Shown here in pieces: positions 42,453-51,184 of a DNA stretch of 64,000 nucleotides; the first letter of the stretch is position 1; every line of letters begins with the position of its first letter. The DNA is taken from the NCBI RefSeq assembly GCF_026790145.1, contig NZ_JALAMS010000020.1:169271-233270 (forward strand). The letters run 5' to 3'. The DNA is from Bacillus_I endophytica_A (lineage in GTDB: Bacteria; Bacillota; Bacilli; Bacillales; Bacillaceae_H). A program made the translations under genes and the position numbers. The notes under the pieces are model-generated. The model was not told the origin of the DNA, searched no databases, and saw only the letters and a list, made by a program, of their open reading frames with translations.

Positions 42453-43061
42453 TTAAGTGAACGCTAGGATGGCGCGGACACCTACAATTGTAAGAGCAAA
42501 AAATACGCCAATCGTCACATATGTTGCAATTCTTTGAGAACGAGGAGTTACTGTTAAACCCCAGCTAACGCTAAATGACCATAAGCCGTTAGCAAAATGA
42601 AAAATAGTAGAAATAACACCAATAAGATAAAAAGCAAGTGAAACCGGGCTTGATAGGATGTTTGCCATCATATCATAGTTAACTTCGGTACCTCTCATAG
42701 CTTGAATACGTGTTTCCCATACGTGCCATGTAATAAAGATAAGTGTAATAACACCTGTAACACGTTGAAGAACAAACATCCAGTTTCTAAAGAATCCATA
42801 TCTGTTCGCATTGTTCTTGGCTGTAAAGGCAATGTATAACCCATAAACAGCATGAAAGATAATTGGTAAGAAAATCACAAAGATCTCCAATAAATAGCGA
42901 AACGGTAGTTTTTCCATGAAGTGTGCGGCAGTGTTAAATGCCTCTGGGCTTCTTGTTGCAAAGTGGTTAACAACAAGATGCTGGATAAGGAAAATCCCGA
43001 TCGGTATTACACCCAGTAATGAGTGTAACCTACGATAATAAAATTCTTTTGTTGCTTCCAA
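42453..43061 (-). CDS. sdhC: Succinate dehydrogenase cytochrome b558 subunit
   Basis: A 202-residue five-helix diheme membrane anchor of Bacillus type. Axial-ligand histidines are expected among those in IGIFLIQHLVVNHF, IIFHAVYGLY and TWHVWETRI. First gene of the sdh operon. Confidence 0.95.
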   Translation of the reverse strand: MEATKEFYYRRLHSLLGVIPIGIFLIQHLVVNHFATRSPEAFNTAAHFMEKLPFRYLLEIFVIFLPIIFHAVYGLYIAFTAKNNANRYGFFRNWMFVLQRVTGVITLIFITWHVWETRIQAMRGTEVNYDMMANILSSPVSLAFYLIGVISTIFHFANGLWSFSVSWGLTVTPRSQRIATYVTIGVFFALTIVGVRAILAFT

Positions 43062-43209
43062 TATCTAAACCCCCCTTGTGAAATAGAAAACATGTGTAGT
43101 CCAATAGACCCAAGCTCCCCATCCTTTTGTTGTAGTCTAATTTGTTGAAAAATGAAACCCCTTGCATTTTTCAACAAATTATAAATTGTGAAACAAATGT
43201 GACAAATTT

Positions 43210-43238
43210 ATTGTACTCCCCCATAATGTAAGCGTCAA
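43210..43238 (-). promoter_or_regulatory. SigA promoter of sdhCAB
   Basis: TTGACG (43233-43238), 17 bases, TACAAT (43210-43215) on the minus strand, giving a leader of about 140 nt before sdhC. A T-rich CAAATGTGACAAATT follows the -10. A -10-like TATAAT for the divergent yslB gene lies at 43324-43329. Confidence 0.7.
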
Positions 43239-43352
43239 GAATTGTTGTAGGTGATTTTCACTTCTAAAACCGGGAAAAGCTACTTTTTTCTTACACAAAC
43301 TATATAAATCGTAAAAAATCATTTATAATGGAAAAGAAAGTGAGGTATCGGT

Positions 43353-43841
43353 ATGGAGCAACGAGAAAAACAAGAGTTAGATAGTTTAGAAGAAGTGGAA
43401 AAAGAAGAGGAAAGGCCATCTGCTGTTACACATGAAGAAACCATTCCTTTATTTGGTTATGAACTGCTGCGAGATATTGTTTTACCAGATATTTTAGGAA
43501 AGGAAACAGATAATATTTCCTATTGGGCTGGTAAGAATATTGCACGTGTTTATCCACAGCCGTCCCTAGCAGATCTTCAAACTTTTTTTATTCGTGCAGG
43601 ATGGGGCACTCTTACTCTAAAAAAAGAACAAAGAAGCTCACTCGAATTTGAACTTAGCGGACCTAGCGTTGAACGCCGTTTACATAATAAAGAAACATGC
43701 TCTTTCCAACTTGAGGCTGGATTTCTAGCTGAACAAATTCAAGCTCAAAAAGGATATACAGCAGAAGCTGAACAATGGAAAAAACATCGTAATAAGGTCG
43801 TTCTTTCCATCGTTTATGACAGAAGAGATATTCTAGTATAG
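43353..43841 (+). CDS. yslB: YslB, DUF2507 protein
   Basis: A 162-residue soluble protein of unknown function, conserved in Bacilli next to sdhCAB and lysC and divergent from its neighbours. It has a very acidic N-terminus and the core IPLFGYELLRDIVLPDILG followed by the SYWAGKNIAR motif. GTGAGGT precedes the ATG. Confidence 0.9.
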   Translation: MEQREKQELDSLEEVEKEEERPSAVTHEETIPLFGYELLRDIVLPDILGKETDNISYWAGKNIARVYPQPSLADLQTFFIRAGWGTLTLKKEQRSSLEFELSGPSVERRLHNKETCSFQLEAGFLAEQIQAQKGYTAEAEQWKKHRNKVVLSIVYDRRDILV

Positions 43842-43842
43842 A

Positions 43843-43872
43843 AAAGGAGAACTCGCTAAACGAGTCCTCCTT
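43843..43872. terminator. Bidirectional terminator between yslB and lysC
   Basis: AAGGAG-ACTCG and CGAGT-CTCCTT form a stem ending in TTTTTT on the plus strand and an A/T-flanked run on the minus strand, between convergent yslB and lysC. Confidence 0.8.
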
Positions 43873-43874
43873 TT

Positions 43875-44366
43875 TTATTTACCTACACGTTCATTTGTTA
43901 ACTCAAATGTTTCATGAAGAGCTTCGACAGCTTTTACCATATCTTTTTGCACAATGACTGTTGAAACTTTAATCTCAGACGTGCTAACCATTTTCACTTG
44001 AACTTTACTATCTTGAAGTACCTCAAACATTTTCGCAGCTACCCCAGGATTTGAAACCATTCCAGAACCAACAATAGAGACTTTTGAAAGTCCATTTTCA
44101 TGCTCAACTTCTTCATATTGCAGATATCTTTTTTGAGCTTCTAAAACACTTAATGTACGTTGAAGTTCCTCTGTTTTTACGGAAAATGATACTGCTGACT
44201 TAGCAGACGTAACGCTTTGAACAATAATGTCTACATTAATATGATGTTTAGCAAGGAGCGAGAAGATAGAAGGAAGGGTATAAATGTCGTCCTCCATGCC
44301 AATAACCGTAACTCGGGAAATATTGTCCTCAAATGCAATTCCTCTTACTAATAAATTATCTTCCAT
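43875..44366 (-). CDS. lysC: Aspartokinase II beta subunit (in-frame internal translation)
   Basis: Within lysC an AAGGAGG lies eight bases before an ATG (44364-44366), starting MEDNLLVRGIAFEDNIS and reading in frame to the alpha stop. The 163-residue product matches the length of the B. subtilis LysC beta chain. It covers the ACT regulatory domains. Confidence 0.8.
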   Translation of the reverse strand: MEDNLLVRGIAFEDNISRVTVIGMEDDIYTLPSIFSLLAKHHINVDIIVQSVTSAKSAVSFSVKTEELQRTLSVLEAQKRYLQYEEVEHENGLSKVSIVGSGMVSNPGVAAKMFEVLQDSKVQVKMVSTSEIKVSTVIVQKDMVKAVEALHETFELTNERVGK

Positions 44367-45101
44367 CTCTGCTTCCTCCTTAATAATTGTTCCATGTTCT
44401 TTTTCTAAACTTGACCGAACTTCAAGCTTTACTTCATAATTTTTAGCAAACTCAACAGCTCTTGGATGAAGAACCCCTGCTCCTAGATTGGCAAGTTCTA
44501 ACATTTCATCATAAGAAATCGAGTTAAGTTTTCTCGCCCCTTTAACATAACGAGGATCTGTCGTATAGACTCCTGTTACATCTGTGTAAATATCACATTT
44601 TTCTGCTTCAAGAGCTGCAGCAAGTGCCACCGCAGTTGTATCAGAGCCACCTCTACCTAATGTTGTAATCTCATTGTTCTCTGTAATCCCTTGGAATCCC
44701 GCAACAACGACAATTTTATTTTCTTTGAGATATTGTTTGATTCGAACGGTTTCAATATTGGTAATTCGAGCATTTCCATGTACCTCTTCTGTCTTCATTC
44801 CAGCTTGCCAACCTGTTAAAGAAACAGCATCATAACCTTTCGCTTGAAGAGCCATAGAAAGAAGAGAAATGGTAATCTGTTCTCCTGTTGTTAAAAGCAT
44901 ATCCATTTCCCGCTTACTTGGGTTTTCATTGAGCTCTTTCGATAATGAAACAAGCTCATCCGTTGTTTTTCCCATTGCAGATACAACAACAACAACGTCA
45001 TTACCTGCTGCTTTCTCCTCAATAACTCGATTTGCTACATTTTGAATTCTCTCGCTAGATCCTACGGAAGTTCCTCCAAATTTTTGAACAACTAAGCCCA
45101 T
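43875..45101 (-). CDS. lysC: Aspartokinase II, alpha subunit (with internal beta start)
   Basis: 408 residues. Catalytic domain motifs KFGGTSVGS (start) and TLGRGGSDTTAVALA, then two C-terminal ACT domains. Phosphorylates aspartate toward lysine and diaminopimelate. A second start at 44364-44366 behind AAGGAGG would give a 163-residue beta subunit equal to the regulatory half, as in B. subtilis. Confidence 0.96.
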   Translation of the reverse strand: MGLVVQKFGGTSVGSSERIQNVANRVIEEKAAGNDVVVVVSAMGKTTDELVSLSKELNENPSKREMDMLLTTGEQITISLLSMALQAKGYDAVSLTGWQAGMKTEEVHGNARITNIETVRIKQYLKENKIVVVAGFQGITENNEITTLGRGGSDTTAVALAAALEAEKCDIYTDVTGVYTTDPRYVKGARKLNSISYDEMLELANLGAGVLHPRAVEFAKNYEVKLEVRSSLEKEHGTIIKEEAEMEDNLLVRGIAFEDNISRVTVIGMEDDIYTLPSIFSLLAKHHINVDIIVQSVTSAKSAVSFSVKTEELQRTLSVLEAQKRYLQYEEVEHENGLSKVSIVGSGMVSNPGVAAKMFEVLQDSKVQVKMVSTSEIKVSTVIVQKDMVKAVEALHETFELTNERVGK

Positions 45102-45169
45102 TTTTCTAAAACCTCTCCTCAGTTCGTTTTTTCACACAAATGGTTTACTCGTAAGTAGGGCGAACGCAA

Positions 45170-45208
45170 TAAAAAAAAGCAATGAGAGAATCTCTCATTG
45201 CTTTTTCA
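45170..45208 (-). terminator. Lysine-riboswitch terminator
   Basis: AGCAATGAGAGA/TCTCTCATTGCT with a short loop, then eight Ts on the minus strand, before lysC. Confidence 0.88.
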
Positions 45209-45224
45209 AAATATCTATATTTGC

Positions 45225-45410
45225 GCAATGTGTGAGATAGCCCTCCAAGATTGTGATCTTGACAGTCTTACATTTATTCAATGCAAAACCAGCAAAAGCT
45301 ATGATGAGCTAGCTTCCACTTCGGCAGATTTTCCTTTCTATAACAATCAACGGAACTCATTTTCCTCCTGCTATATACTCTTAAAATCCGCACCTCTATC
45401 TTCACCTCAG
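45225..45410 (-). promoter_or_regulatory. Lysine riboswitch (L box)
   Basis: The minus strand carries L-box sequence blocks: GAGGTGAAGATAGAGGTGCG, AAGAGTATATAG, CTGCCGAAGTGG, GCTGGTTTTGC and ACTGTCA, in the proper order and about 170 nt in all. It precedes the terminator and lysC, giving lysine-dependent attenuation. Confidence 0.92.
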
Positions 45411-45474
45411 TAATATTGAAGTGATTATACAGTTTTTAAAATCTTTTTTAGCTTATCAAATATTTAAAAAGTTT

Positions 45475-47265
45475 TCAATCACTTTTTTCGTTTTCTTCGC
45501 GAAGAGCGCTATAAATCGCAGTTGCTGTATCTTTTGGTATCCCTGCTCCTTGGATTTCTTCTATGCTAGCTTCTTTTAATTTCTTTAAAGATCCAAAGTG
45601 AGTAAGCAGCATTTTCTTTCGCTTTGCGCCAACCCCTTTAATATCGTCAAGAACAGATTGAAAAGAAGATTTTGAGCGAACTTGTCGATGAAAAGTAATC
45701 GCAAAGCGGTGCACCTCATCTTGAATGCGCTGCAGTAAATAAAACTCTTGGCTGTTCCTTTCAAGAGGCACTACTTCTAAAGGCTTTCCTATCATAATGT
45801 TTGATGTTCGGTGCTTATTATCTTTTACAAGACCTGCAACAGGAACAAACAATCCAAGTTCATTTTCAAGTACGTCCTCTGCAGCCGCAATTTGTCCTTT
45901 CCCTCCATCAATCACAATTAAATCTGGAAGCGGAAGATTGTCTTTTAATACACGACTATATCTTCGTCGCACAACTTCACGCATGGAATCATAGTCATTT
46001 GGACCTTCAACAGTTCGAATTTTATATTTTCGATATTCTTTCTTATACGGTTTTCCATCGACAAATACGACCATTGCTGATACAGGATCTGTTCCTTGAA
46101 TGTTTGAGTTATCAAATGCTTCGATTCTATTTGGCATAGCAATATTTAGTTTCTCACCAAGATTTTCAATTGCTTTAATTGTCCGTTCTTCATCACGTTC
46201 AATAAGCCAAAATTTTTCTTTCAAAGCAATCTTAGCGTTCTTATTGGCTAGGTTCAGTAAATCTTTCTTTTTTCCTTTTTGAGGACAGTGTGCTTTGATT
46301 TCTAAAAGACGCTCCACTATTTCACAATCAACATGCTCAGGAAGAAGCACTTCCTTTGGTTTTACATGGTTAGACTGCTGATAAAACTGTCCTAAAAAAG
46401 TGAGAAAATCTTCTTCAGGGTCACCGTAAAAAGGAAACATGGAAACATCACGTTCAATTAGTTTTCCTTGGCGAATAAAGAAAACTTGGACACACATCCA
46501 TCCCTTATCATAGGAATAGCCGAAAACATCTCGATTGACAAAGTCGTTAAACATCATTTTTTGCTTTTCCATTGTTGCTTCAATATGGGAAATTTGATCT
46601 CGATATTCCTGTGCACGTTCAAACTCTAGATTTTCTGATGCGTTCATCATCTTTTCAGTCAGTTCTTCTTTAACATGCTTGAATCCGCCGTTCAAAAACT
46701 TTGTAATCTCGTCTACAAGCTCCTTATTTTGCTCCTTTGTCACTTCATAAACACAGGGAGCCAAACATTGGCCAATATGATGATAAAGACAAACTCGGTC
46801 TGGAATAGTAGAACATTTCCGGAGTGGATATAAACGATCTAAAAGCCTCTTTGTCTCATTTGCTGCTTGAACGTTTGGATAAGGTCCAAAATATTTGCCT
46901 CCATCTTTTTTTACTTTTCTTGTGATAAATAAACGTGGATGGCGCTCATTGCTAATTTTAATAAATGGATAGCCTTTATCATCTTTTAGCATAACATTAT
47001 ATTTTGGATCGTACTTCTTAATTAAGTTCATTTCTAAAATAAGCGCTTCAATGTTGGAAGACGTGACGATATATTCAAAATCAACAATAGCGTTCACAAG
47101 ACGAAGCGTTTTTCCATCATGACTTCCGGTAAAGTATGAGCGTACTCTATTTTTTAATACTTTTGCTTTTCCAACATAAATAACAGTATCGTCCTTATCC
47201 TTCATCAAGTAACAGCCAGGCTGATCTGGAAGAATCGCTAGCTTTTCTTTTATGATTGCGTTCAT
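45475..47265 (-). CDS. uvrC: Excinuclease ABC subunit C
   Basis: 596 residues from the ATG at 47263-47265 (GGGGGG upstream). N-terminal GIY-YIG nuclease (QPGCYLMKDKDDTVIYVGKAK), central UVR motif (ENLEFERAQEYRDQI), a second RNase-H-like nuclease with FDNSNIQGTDPV, and C-terminal HhH. Makes the two incisions in nucleotide excision repair. Confidence 0.96.
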   Translation of the reverse strand: MNAIIKEKLAILPDQPGCYLMKDKDDTVIYVGKAKVLKNRVRSYFTGSHDGKTLRLVNAIVDFEYIVTSSNIEALILEMNLIKKYDPKYNVMLKDDKGYPFIKISNERHPRLFITRKVKKDGGKYFGPYPNVQAANETKRLLDRLYPLRKCSTIPDRVCLYHHIGQCLAPCVYEVTKEQNKELVDEITKFLNGGFKHVKEELTEKMMNASENLEFERAQEYRDQISHIEATMEKQKMMFNDFVNRDVFGYSYDKGWMCVQVFFIRQGKLIERDVSMFPFYGDPEEDFLTFLGQFYQQSNHVKPKEVLLPEHVDCEIVERLLEIKAHCPQKGKKKDLLNLANKNAKIALKEKFWLIERDEERTIKAIENLGEKLNIAMPNRIEAFDNSNIQGTDPVSAMVVFVDGKPYKKEYRKYKIRTVEGPNDYDSMREVVRRRYSRVLKDNLPLPDLIVIDGGKGQIAAAEDVLENELGLFVPVAGLVKDNKHRTSNIMIGKPLEVVPLERNSQEFYLLQRIQDEVHRFAITFHRQVRSKSSFQSVLDDIKGVGAKRKKMLLTHFGSLKKLKEASIEEIQGAGIPKDTATAIYSALREENEKSD

Positions 47266-47292
47266 AACGTCCCCCCTTTTTCTTTTTGTCAT

Positions 47293-47326
47293 AAGAAAAG
47301 CACCTGCAAAAAGCAGGCGCCCTTTT
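47293..47326 (-). terminator. Terminator of trxA
   Basis: GCGCCTGC/GCAGGTGC with a short T loop and TTTTC following on the minus strand, seven bases after the trxA stop. Confidence 0.75.
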
Positions 47327-47332
47327 TAAAGC

Positions 47333-47647
47333 TTATAGATGTTTGTTTAATGCTTCAGCAAGTGCTTCTTTTGGTTGGAAACCAACGATTTTGTCAACTT
47401 GTTCTCCGTCTTTCATAACAAGTAAAGTTGGGATACTCATTACACCAAATTTTCCTGCTGTTTCTTGGTTTTCATCTACGTCAAGCTTTACGATTTTTAC
47501 TTTGTCGCCCATATCTGAATCAAGTTCTTCAAGAACTGGAGCAATCATTTTACAAGGTCCGCACCATGGTGCCCAAAAGTCAACAAGTACTACCCCTTCA
47601 TTTGTTTCAGCAGTAAAGTTTTGATCTGTTGCATGTGTAATTGCCAT
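47333..47647 (-). CDS. trxA: Thioredoxin
   Basis: 104-residue thioredoxin with the active site WCGPC at residues 28-32 and the cis-Pro in MSIPTLLV. Strong ribosome site AGGAGG. A TATACT -10-like box lies near 47695. Confidence 0.97.
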   Translation of the reverse strand: MAITHATDQNFTAETNEGVVLVDFWAPWCGPCKMIAPVLEELDSDMGDKVKIVKLDVDENQETAGKFGVMSIPTLLVMKDGEQVDKIVGFQPKEALAEALNKHL

Positions 47648-47802
47648 TAAAAATTCCTCCTATACCTAAGTAACTTCTTTTAAGATATTCACAGTATAAC
47701 ATCATTAAAATGGGAGTGCCATTTATTTGTTTCGTCATGTCTTTCCTATTACATAGTTATACCCTAAGGAATCATTTAAAAACAGCATTTTTCATAAAAA
47801 AC

Positions 47803-47830
47803 ACGGAAAAGGCGACAGAGTGTCGCCTTT
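47803..47830 (-). terminator. Terminator of etfA
   Basis: GGCGACA/TGTCGCC stem with TTTTCC following on the minus strand overlaps the end of etfA. Confidence 0.75.
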
Positions 47831-48809
47831 AGCTCTTTTCTACTTTTAATTTTTCACACTCCTCGATTAAAAGCGGAATGATTTCAAACAAGTCTCCGAC
47901 GATCCCATAGTCTGCTACATTGAAAATATTTGCTTCTGGGTCTTTATTGATAGCTACAATTACTTTTGAATTAGACATACCTGCTAAGTGTTGAATAGCG
48001 CCAGATAAGCCACATGCAATATACAAATCAGGTGTAACAACTTTTCCCGTCTGTCCAATTTGAAGCGAGTAATCACAATATTCTGCATCACATGCCCCTC
48101 TTGAAGCTCCAACTGCTCCACCTAGCACATCAGCAAGTTCTTGTAATGGCTTAAACCCTTCCTCGCTTTTTACACCCCGTCCTCCAGCTACAATCACTTT
48201 TGCTTCTGAAAGATCTACTCCGCTCGTCGCTTTTTGCATAACTTCTTTTACAACTGTACGTAAATCTAGAGATGGTTCTGCAACTTCTTTTGTTTCTCCA
48301 TCTCTTCCTGGGTCCGCTGCAAGCTTTTCGATATTATTTGGTCGAATTGTGAAAAATAAAGGGGTGTCAGTAAGGATGCGTTTCTCAAAAGCTTTTCCTG
48401 AGTAGATAGGACGCGTTAGAATAACGTTTTCACCCACAACTTCAATATCTGTTATATCAGAAATTAAACCACTCTCAAACTTTGCTGCAAGCTTTGGAGC
48501 AACCTCTTTCCCTTGAGAAGTATGGCCTATAATAATTGCTTCTGGTTCTTCCTCCTCTAAGAGGGCCTGAAAACATTGGGAGAAACCATCAAGCGTATAT
48601 GTTTTTAAGTTAGCGTTTTCAATAAAAACTACACGATCTCCACCATAGTGAAAAAATGAAGACATATGGCGAGCAATGTCTTCTCCAACTGCTCCCACAA
48701 CAACTTCTCCGCCATCTGCAATCATGCGTGCTGCTGCAATCGCTTCGTACGATACACTTCTGACTTCTCTGCCTTTAAATTCCGCCAATGCCAATACTTT
48801 GCGAGCCAT
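47829..48809 (-). CDS. etfA: Electron transfer flavoprotein alpha subunit
   Basis: 326 residues from the ATG at 48807-48809 (AAAGGAGG upstream). The C-terminal FAD-binding domain has GGRGVKSEEGF, GASRGACDA and QIGQTGKVVTPDLYIACGLSG. Takes electrons from acyl-CoA dehydrogenases with EtfB. Confidence 0.95.
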   Translation of the reverse strand: MARKVLALAEFKGREVRSVSYEAIAAARMIADGGEVVVGAVGEDIARHMSSFFHYGGDRVVFIENANLKTYTLDGFSQCFQALLEEEEPEAIIIGHTSQGKEVAPKLAAKFESGLISDITDIEVVGENVILTRPIYSGKAFEKRILTDTPLFFTIRPNNIEKLAADPGRDGETKEVAEPSLDLRTVVKEVMQKATSGVDLSEAKVIVAGGRGVKSEEGFKPLQELADVLGGAVGASRGACDAEYCDYSLQIGQTGKVVTPDLYIACGLSGAIQHLAGMSNSKVIVAINKDPEANIFNVADYGIVGDLFEIIPLLIEECEKLKVEKS

Positions 48810-48825
48810 AGCTATTCCTCCTTTT

Positions 48826-49596
48826 TTAAAGCACTTTTGCTTCTGAGTATAATAGATGAACAAGCTCTTTCACCTGTTCGTGTGATTCACCTTGAAGTAT
48901 TTTGCCTCCTTCTTTTTCAGGTGGTAAAAACCGTTCAACAACCTTTGTTTTGGCTTCTATTTCTTCCTCTATTTCTAGATCATCTAATTCAATTTCTTCA
49001 AGTGGCTTCTTTTTGGCCTTCATAATACCAGGTAAAGACGGATAGCGCGGTTCATTTAGTCCTTGTTGAGCTGTTACAACAAGCGGTAGAGCTGCTTGAA
49101 TTTTTTCTTCATCTCCTTCTACGTCCCTTATTATTTCCACATCATTCCCCTGGATTTCAATACTTGTGATAGTTGTAACACAGGCAATATTTAAAAGCTC
49201 TGCGACTCGTGGACAAACCTGTCCACTTCCTCCGTCAATAGCAACATTTCCACCAATAATCAAATCACATTGCTGTTCTTTTAAATAAGAGGCTAAAATA
49301 ATGGATGTGGTATATTCATCTTCGCTTTCCATTTCATCTTCTGTATCAATGAGCACGGCTTTATCACAGCCCATTGCAAGCGCCGTTCGCAGTTCTTTTT
49401 GAGCATCTTCGTTCCCCAGTGTTACAACCGTCACTTCTCCTCCATGTTTTTCTTTTAAAGAGATTGCTTCTTCTATTGCATATTCATCATAAGGATTAAT
49501 AATGAACTCTGCTCCATCCTCAATAATCTCTCCTCCATCAAGTGAAATCTTTTCTTCTGTATCAAACGTACGCTTCATTAACACAAAAATATTCAT
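48826..49596 (-). CDS. etfB: Electron transfer flavoprotein beta subunit
   Basis: 256 residues with MNIFVLMKRTFDTEE, NPYDEYAIEEA and the VAIDGGSGQVCPRVAELL motif. AMP-binding partner of EtfA; 16 bases upstream of it, in the fadR-fadB-etfB-etfA operon. Confidence 0.95.
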   Translation of the reverse strand: MNIFVLMKRTFDTEEKISLDGGEIIEDGAEFIINPYDEYAIEEAISLKEKHGGEVTVVTLGNEDAQKELRTALAMGCDKAVLIDTEDEMESEDEYTTSIILASYLKEQQCDLIIGGNVAIDGGSGQVCPRVAELLNIACVTTITSIEIQGNDVEIIRDVEGDEEKIQAALPLVVTAQQGLNEPRYPSLPGIMKAKKKPLEEIELDDLEIEEEIEAKTKVVERFLPPEKEGGKILQGESHEQVKELVHLLYSEAKVL

Positions 49597-49624
49597 AACT
49601 CCACCCCTTTACTGAATATTAAGA

Positions 49625-50398
49625 TTATTTACCTTGGAAGAATGGCTTTCTTTTTTCTAAAAAAGCAGCAATCCCTTCTGAAGCGTCCTCTGAACCGAAT
49701 ACTTCTTTAAATTTCCTTGCTTCTTCTTCTATTCCTTCTTCATAGCGGGCATCTTTAGCATATTGTAAAAGATGCAAAACTGCTTTAATAGTCATAGGAC
49801 TTTTTCTTGCCATTTGCCCAGCAAGCTCTGCTACTTTTTGAAAAAGCTCATTTTCTTCAAACGCCTCGTTTGCTAGACCTATGCGAACAGCTTCACTTCC
49901 AGAAATCGATTGACCTGTTAACATCATTTCACATGCTTTTCCTACTCCGACAAGCCTTGGAAGTCGCTGCGTTCCAGCGAATCCGGGAATAATCCCAAGT
50001 GTAAGCTCTGGAAGTCCTAAGCGGGCTTCTGCTGCAACAAACCTCATATGACACCCCATTGCCAGTTCAAGACCTCCGCCTAAGGCTGCTCCATGAATAG
50101 CCGCAATAACTGGCTTGGGGTATGTTTCAATCTTGTTCATAAGCTTCTGCCCAAAGCGAGCAAGAGACTCATAATCTTCACTTTTTTGCAGTGCTGTGAA
50201 TTCTTTAATATCCGCTCCTGCACAAAAAAACTTTCCTTCTCCTCGAAGTACAATAACGCGTGTTTCATCATCTGTTTCAAGTAACGAAAAAGTATTCCAA
50301 AGCTCTTTTAAAAGAGCTGTTGATAAAGCATTTGCTTTTGGTTTATTTAGCGTAAGAGTTGTGACGTGCTGATTTTTGTTCATTTGAACGTAAGCCAT
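49625..50398 (-). CDS. fadB: Enoyl-CoA hydratase
   Basis: 257-residue crotonase with GKFFCAGADIKEF (oxyanion hole) and ALGGGLELAMGCH plus the Glu-containing PELTLGIIPGFAGTQRL. Hydrates trans-2-enoyl-CoA in beta-oxidation. The ATG at 50396-50398 with GGAGG six bases upstream is chosen over upstream codons. Corresponds to B. subtilis ysiB/fadB. Confidence 0.93.
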   Translation of the reverse strand: MAYVQMNKNQHVTTLTLNKPKANALSTALLKELWNTFSLLETDDETRVIVLRGEGKFFCAGADIKEFTALQKSEDYESLARFGQKLMNKIETYPKPVIAAIHGAALGGGLELAMGCHMRFVAAEARLGLPELTLGIIPGFAGTQRLPRLVGVGKACEMMLTGQSISGSEAVRIGLANEAFEENELFQKVAELAGQMARKSPMTIKAVLHLLQYAKDARYEEGIEEEARKFKEVFGSEDASEGIAAFLEKRKPFFQGK

Positions 50399-50422
50399 CA
50401 TATCCCTCCTATAGCGCAATCT

Positions 50423-51004
50423 TTATCTTTTACCACCATGAAGTAGAAGCTTATGGACTTTTGGAATAAGTTCTGTAATGTCGTACTTATACTCATTCAT
50501 CACCCATGTTGTCACAACTTCATCAATTGTTCCAAAAATCATTTGACGAGCAAGACGAGCATCTAGTTCTTCTTGGAACTCACCGCTCTCAATGCCGCTT
50601 TCTAAAATTTCATCAATGATTTGAAGGTAGCCTTTTAGAACTTCGTTAATTTGGTTTCTTATATCGCGGTTTGTTTGGCGAAGTTCAAGCTGAGTTACAG
50701 CTGCTAAGTGTTGATCTTCCGAAAGAAACGTAATGTGACGCTGAATTAAAAAGAAAAGCTTTTCGGAAGCTGTTTCTTCTTTTTGAATATCCTCTTGAAT
50801 TCTTTCAATAAATTGCCCCATTTTCTCTTGAAAAAGGGATATGAGGATATCTTCCTTATTTTTAAAATAGAGATAAATAGTTCCGTCTGCTACCCCTGCT
50901 TGTTTAGCAATCTTAGATACTTGAGAGCTATGATAGCCGTGTTCGGCAATGACGACAACTGCTGCATCTAAAATTTGTTTGAATTTTGGTCTATTTCGAT
51001 TCAT
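50423..51004 (-). CDS. fadR: FadR, TetR-family repressor of fatty-acid degradation
   Basis: 193 residues. N-terminal TetR HTH QVSKIAKQAGVADGTIYLYF; helical ligand-binding C-terminus. In B. subtilis FadR (YsiA) represses beta-oxidation genes and is released by long-chain acyl-CoA. First gene of its operon, with an operator-like palindrome at 51091-51108. Confidence 0.94.
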   Translation of the reverse strand: MNRNRPKFKQILDAAVVVIAEHGYHSSQVSKIAKQAGVADGTIYLYFKNKEDILISLFQEKMGQFIERIQEDIQKEETASEKLFFLIQRHITFLSEDQHLAAVTQLELRQTNRDIRNQINEVLKGYLQIIDEILESGIESGEFQEELDARLARQMIFGTIDEVVTTWVMNEYKYDITELIPKVHKLLLHGGKR

Positions 51005-51090
51005 ATTGTTTGCTCCCTTGCTTCATTAATTACCAACAGAGTACACCATATTCTGTACAATTGATTATCATTTTGTTCGATTGAATAAAA

Positions 51091-51108
51091 TGAATGGTTA
51101 TTCATTCA
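51091..51108. promoter_or_regulatory. FadR operator
   Basis: TGAATGGTTATTCATTCA closely fits the FadR consensus TGAATGAMTANTCATTCA and lies 87 bases upstream of fadR, so autoregulation of fadR-fadB-etfB-etfA is expected. I did not find a comparable site before lcfA. Confidence 0.8.
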
Positions 51109-51184
51109 TAATATCATCTTAAAATATCCCGACAAACCTGTCAACAGAATTATCGTGAAATTTGGTTTGAAGGGAAAACACTAT

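Noticed and set aside
45198..45413. 71-codon plus-strand frame
   Set aside because: Covers the lysine riboswitch and its terminator.
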